A stretch of 8,734 bases of DNA from Clostridia bacterium. Lineage in GTDB: Bacteria; Bacillota; Clostridia; Christensenellales; Aristaeellaceae. A model generated the notes under the pieces. That model was given only the letters and a program-made list of their open reading frames with translations, made no database searches and had not been told where the DNA came from. Made by a program: the position numbers and the translations under genes. The stretch spans positions 1-8,734 of the forward strand of contig JAEDKS010000102.1 of NCBI GenBank assembly GCA_016295665.1, written 5' to 3'. Positions 6,179-8,734 of this stretch are shown piece after piece. Position 1 is the stretch's first letter; each line of letters opens with the position of its first letter.

Positions 6179-7195
6179 ATGACACGAGATTGTGCCTTTG
6201 CCACCCAGGACTGTTCCTTCCGCTACCGCGCCGCCGCGCTGCTGGAGCGCGGGGGACGGGTGCTGCTGGTTTCCTCCGCGTCCCACGGCGCCCTGGGGCT
6301 GCCCGGGGGCGCGGTGCACCTGGACGAGACCGCCGCGGACGCCGCCCGCAGGGAGCTTTTCGAGGAAACCGGCCTGCATGCCGCCCCCGTGCGGCTCATC
6401 GCGCTGCACGAGTGCTTCTTTGACACCCCCGCCCCGGCCCCCGCGCCCCGCGCCCATGTGGTGGAGCTGGTCTTTCTGATGCGGATAGAGGGCGAGGACG
6501 CGCCCCTGCCCCCCGGCAATGGGGACGAAACGCCCCGCTGGGTGGCCCCGGACGCGCTGGACGCGGAGCGCCTGTTCCCGCCCGCGCTGCGGGAGTGGCT
6601 CCGGACGCGCCCGACGGGCATTCAGCACTGGGTCACCCGGGAGAACGAGCCCCTGAGCGAGCTGCTGGGGGCGGACTGCTGCTTCACCGGGGAGTCCGTG
6701 TGGTTCCGCTATCGCGCCGCCGTCATCGCCCCGGAGGGCGACGCGGTGCTCATGGCCCACTTCACCCCCGAGAACTACGACTACGCCGTGGGCGGCGGCG
6801 TGTATCTGGACGAGACCGCCGAGGACGCCGCCCTGCGGGAGGCCTGGGAGGAGACCGGCGTCCGGTTCGAAACGGAGCGCCTCGCCGTCATCAACGAGTC
6901 CTTCTTCGACGGCAGGGGCACCCTTTCGGGCCGCCGGGCCCATGTGCTGGAGGTCTACTTCCTCCTGAAGCCCCGGGGCACCACGGCGCTGCATCCCCCG
7001 CAGGGGGAGGACGCGGGGGCCCACTACCTGCCCATCGAGACGCTGGACACCACCGAGCACTTCCCCCTGTTCCTGCGGGACTACCTGCGGGAGCGCCCCC
7101 AAACCGCGCTGCATCTGGTCACCCGGGAGAACGAGCCGCCACGGCCCGACCCCGGCACCCCCGCCGCGCAGCCCCCAATGACAGACGAAGGATGA
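6179..7195 (+). CDS. double NUDIX hydrolase (two tandem domains)
   Basis: The 338-residue product contains two complete NUDIX domains. NUDIX enzymes hydrolyse nucleoside diphosphates linked to another group, with metal ions held by the box Gx5Ex7REUxEExGU. Box 1 is residues 44-66 (G44, E50, R58-E59, E62-E63, G65). Box 2 is residues 206-228 (G206, E212, R220-E221, E224-E225, G227), with Ala at the first U position. The copies also share FRYRAA (14-19, 176-181), FFD, RAHV and VTRENEP (152-158, 314-320). Single-domain relatives are about 150-160 residues, so this is a twofold fusion. Both sites look active; substrates are not predictable. The last 18 residues are a Pro-rich tail. ATG 6179 lies 6 nt after GGGAGGG (6166-6172), better than TTG 6173, which touches it. 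The binding-protein stop is 13 nt upstream, and prmA starts 6 nt after this stop. Confidence 0.93.
   Translation: MTRDCAFATQDCSFRYRAAALLERGGRVLLVSSASHGALGLPGGAVHLDETAADAARRELFEETGLHAAPVRLIALHECFFDTPAPAPAPRAHVVELVFLMRIEGEDAPLPPGNGDETPRWVAPDALDAERLFPPALREWLRTRPTGIQHWVTRENEPLSELLGADCCFTGESVWFRYRAAVIAPEGDAVLMAHFTPENYDYAVGGGVYLDETAEDAALREAWEETGVRFETERLAVINESFFDGRGTLSGRRAHVLEVYFLLKPRGTTALHPPQGEDAGAHYLPIETLDTTEHFPLFLRDYLRERPQTALHLVTRENEPPRPDPGTPAAQPPMTDEG
6191..7138 (+). repeat. internal tandem duplication of a NUDIX unit, period 486 bp
   Basis: Copy 1 is 6191-6652 (residues 5-158) and copy 2 is 6677-7138 (residues 167-320). Every landmark is offset by exactly 486 bp, so no insertion or deletion separates the copies. 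From FRYRAA to VTRENEP I count about 62 identical residues of 145 by hand. DNA identity survives in patches, including 21 identical bases at 6631-6651 and 7117-7137 and the TGGACGAGACCGCCG stretch at 6321 and 6807. Confidence 0.88.
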
Positions 7196-7201
7196 TGAAG
7201 C

Positions 7202-8149
7202 ATGGACTGGCTTGAAATCACCATACACACCACCACCGCCGGCGCGGACATCGTGTCCGAGAAGCTGATGGCGGAGGGCGCCACCGGCACCATGGTGGAG
7301 GATCGCGCCGACATCCCCGACCCCACGAAGCCCAACGGCATCTGGGAGATCATCGACCCGAAGCTCCTGGAGGAGATGCCCGAGGACGTGCTGGTGCACG
7401 CCTGGTTCGCCCCGGACGAGACGCTGGGTGACCACCTGCAGGCCCTGCGGGAGCAGCTGCGGGGGCTTCAGGCGCTGCTGCCGGACTTCGACCTGGGCAG
7501 CCTGAAGCTGGAGACGCTGAACGTCCACGACGAGGACTGGTCGGAGGTCTGGAAGCGGTTCTACAAGCCCTTCCGGGCCGGCAAGCGCCTGGTGGTGAAG
7601 CCCACCTGGGAGCTGTACGATAAGCAGGAGGGCGATCTGGTCATCGAGATCGACCCCGGCATGGCCTTCGGCAGCGGCACCCACGAGACCACCGGCATGT
7701 GCATGGCCCTGCTGGAGGACGCGCTGCGCCCCGGCGACCGGGTCATGGACGTGGGCTGCGGCAGCGGCATCCTCGCCATCGGCGCGGCGATGCTGGGCGC
7801 GAAGGACGTGCTGGCGGTGGACATCGACCCGGACGCCGTGCGCGTGGCCCGGGAGAACATCGCCCAGAACCGCCTGACCGACCGGGTTCGCGCCGTGGAG
7901 GGCAACCTGCTGGAGGGCATCGACGGCACCTGCGAGGTCTGCGTGGCGAACATCATCGCGGACGTGATCTGCATGTTCGCCGCCCCGCTGAACGACCACA
8001 TCGTCCCCGGCGGCCTGTTCATCTGCTCCGGCATCATCAAGGAGCGGGAGCAGGAGGTGCTGGACGCGCTAAAGAAGGCCGGGTACACCGTGCTGGAGGT
8101 GCGCCGGAAGGGCGAGTGGGTCGCGATGCTGTCAAGGAGGCACAGCTGA
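7202..8149 (+). CDS. prmA: ribosomal protein L11 methyltransferase
   Basis: PrmA uses S-adenosylmethionine to trimethylate ribosomal protein L11 in the cytoplasm. The protein is 315 residues, normal for the family. The N-terminal substrate-recognition part (about 1-110) opens with MDWLEITIHT and contains EGATGTMVEDRADIPDP. The linker region includes DEDWSEVWKRFYKPFR (110-125). The catalytic domain has DPGMAFGSGTHETT (151-164), SAM motif I MDVGCGSGILA (182-192), acidic loop AVDIDPDAV (205-213) and NIIADVI (250-256) at the motif IV position. ATG 7202 lies 9 nt after AAGGA (7188-7192), which overlaps the end of the NUDIX gene. Its stop TGA (8147-8149) overlaps the rsmE ATG by one base, a common arrangement that couples translation. 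In many Bacillota prmA follows dnaJ; here a NUDIX gene takes that place. Confidence 0.96.
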   Translation: MDWLEITIHTTTAGADIVSEKLMAEGATGTMVEDRADIPDPTKPNGIWEIIDPKLLEEMPEDVLVHAWFAPDETLGDHLQALREQLRGLQALLPDFDLGSLKLETLNVHDEDWSEVWKRFYKPFRAGKRLVVKPTWELYDKQEGDLVIEIDPGMAFGSGTHETTGMCMALLEDALRPGDRVMDVGCGSGILAIGAAMLGAKDVLAVDIDPDAVRVARENIAQNRLTDRVRAVEGNLLEGIDGTCEVCVANIIADVICMFAAPLNDHIVPGGLFICSGIIKEREQEVLDALKKAGYTVLEVRRKGEWVAMLSRRHS

Positions 8150-8734
8150 TGCACCGCTTCTATGTGGACGAGGGCGGCATCACGGAGGGCAGGGCCCGCC
8201 TGACCCCCGAGGATGCCCGGCATGCCCTGCGGGTGCTGCGCCTTGGCCCCGGCGACCCCTGCGAGCTGTTCTGCGGCGGCGGGCGCTACCGGGGCGTGAT
8301 TCTGGAAGGCGAGGGGGACTCGGTGACCGTGCGGGTGGAAGCTCCCCTGCCCTCCACGGAGCCCGCGCTGCGGGTCACGCTCTATCAGGGCCTGCCCAAG
8401 GCCGACAAGATGGAGCTCATCGTGCAGAAGGCCGTGGAGCTGGGCGTGCACGCCATCGTGCCCGTCGCCATGAGCCGGTGCGTGACGAAGCTGGACGGCA
8501 GGGACGCGGAGAAGAAGCGGGAGCGCTGGCAGAAGATCGCCCACGAGGCCTGCAAGCAGTCGGGCCGGTGCGCGGAGCCGCAGATCGCCCTGCCCCTCCC
8601 CATCCGCCTGCTGCCGGAGCGCCTGCGCGCCCATGAGGTGGCGCTGGTGCCCTGGGAGGAGGCCCGCGCCTGTGGCCTTGCCCGGGTGCGGGAGACCCAT
8701 CCGGAGGTACGGGACATGGCGCTGGTCATCGGCC
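8149..8734 (+). CDS. rsmE: 16S rRNA m3U1498 methyltransferase (5' part, cut by window edge)
   Basis: RsmE methylates N3 of U1498 in 16S rRNA in the assembled small subunit, using S-adenosylmethionine. The first 195 codons are present and the frame is open to the right edge; full members are about 240-250 residues. The N-terminal PUA-like part shows MHRFYVD, DARHALRVLRLGPGD (22-36) and FCGGGRYRGVI. The SPOUT part begins with LYQGLPKADKMELIVQKAVE (78-97; the family usually has KGDKME), then LGVHAIVP, SRCVTK (109-114) and ERWQKIAHEACKQSGR (125-140), all typical. The visible end, MALVIG, is where the family continues with the GPEGG knot loop, so the SAM-binding knot lies just outside the window. 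AAGGAGG (8134-8140) is 8 nt before ATG, inside the end of prmA. The adjacent prmA supports the call. Confidence 0.96.
   Translation, partial: MHRFYVDEGGITEGRARLTPEDARHALRVLRLGPGDPCELFCGGGRYRGVILEGEGDSVTVRVEAPLPSTEPALRVTLYQGLPKADKMELIVQKAVELGVHAIVPVAMSRCVTKLDGRDAEKKRERWQKIAHEACKQSGRCAEPQIALPLPIRLLPERLRAHEVALVPWEEARACGLARVRETHPEVRDMALVIG

Noticed and set aside
4657..7999. Two long open frames on the - strand (4657-6204 and 6155-7999)
   Set aside because: They lie opposite the binding protein, NUDIX gene and prmA, all of which have clear motifs. The - strand products are Gly/Val/His/Gln-rich without domains.
1..8734. Mobile element, CRISPR, phage or defence island
   Set aside because: No transposase, integrase, terminal repeats, spaced repeats or toxin-antitoxin pair is visible. 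The only sizeable repeat is the internal NUDIX duplication, and base composition is uniform across the window.

Overview
The window comes from a G+C-rich bacterium. By eye it is about two-thirds G+C or more, with C or G at nearly every third codon position. Strong AGGAGG-type ribosome binding sites, a TelA/LemA/TPM envelope cluster, a coaE-transglycosylase pair and a prmA-rsmE pair point to a high-GC member of Bacillota, probably class Clostridia (Oscillospiraceae-like). This placement is an inference from gene families and order; no marker gene fixes the genus. All ten genes lie on the + strand and are tightly packed. I see no mobile element, CRISPR array, tRNA or rRNA.

Unit 1 (1-2809) holds the 3' end of an unidentified gene, a TelA-family toxic anion resistance protein, a short membrane-anchored protein that reads as a divergent LemA, and a secreted, membrane-anchored TPM-domain protein. 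It ends in a clear hairpin-plus-T-tract terminator. LemA/TPM pairs and TelA are all linked to the cell envelope, so this looks like an envelope maintenance or stress cluster whose exact biochemistry is unknown.

Unit 2 (about 2810 to the right edge) runs without another convincing terminator: coaE (last step of coenzyme A synthesis), a membrane-anchored lytic transglycosylase that appears to start at CTG, an extracellular family 5 peptide-type solute-binding protein without its permease, a double NUDIX hydrolase, prmA (ribosomal protein L11 methyltransferase) and the first 195 codons of rsmE (16S rRNA m3U1498 methyltransferase). Short gaps and overlaps (89 nt between transglycosylase and binding protein, 1 nt between prmA and rsmE) suggest co-transcription. 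The genes are functionally mixed: cofactor synthesis, wall turnover, ligand capture, nucleotide clean-up and translation-apparatus methylation.

The most notable signals are the NUDIX protein built from two copies duplicated in frame with no indel (162 codons, 486 bp period, both catalytic boxes intact), the CTG start behind a full Shine-Dalgarno sequence, and the long overlap in which the end of the transglycosylase is encoded by the signal-peptide region of the next gene. I found no evidence for a wholly new multi-gene system; most of the window is recognisable chromosomal housekeeping and envelope content.
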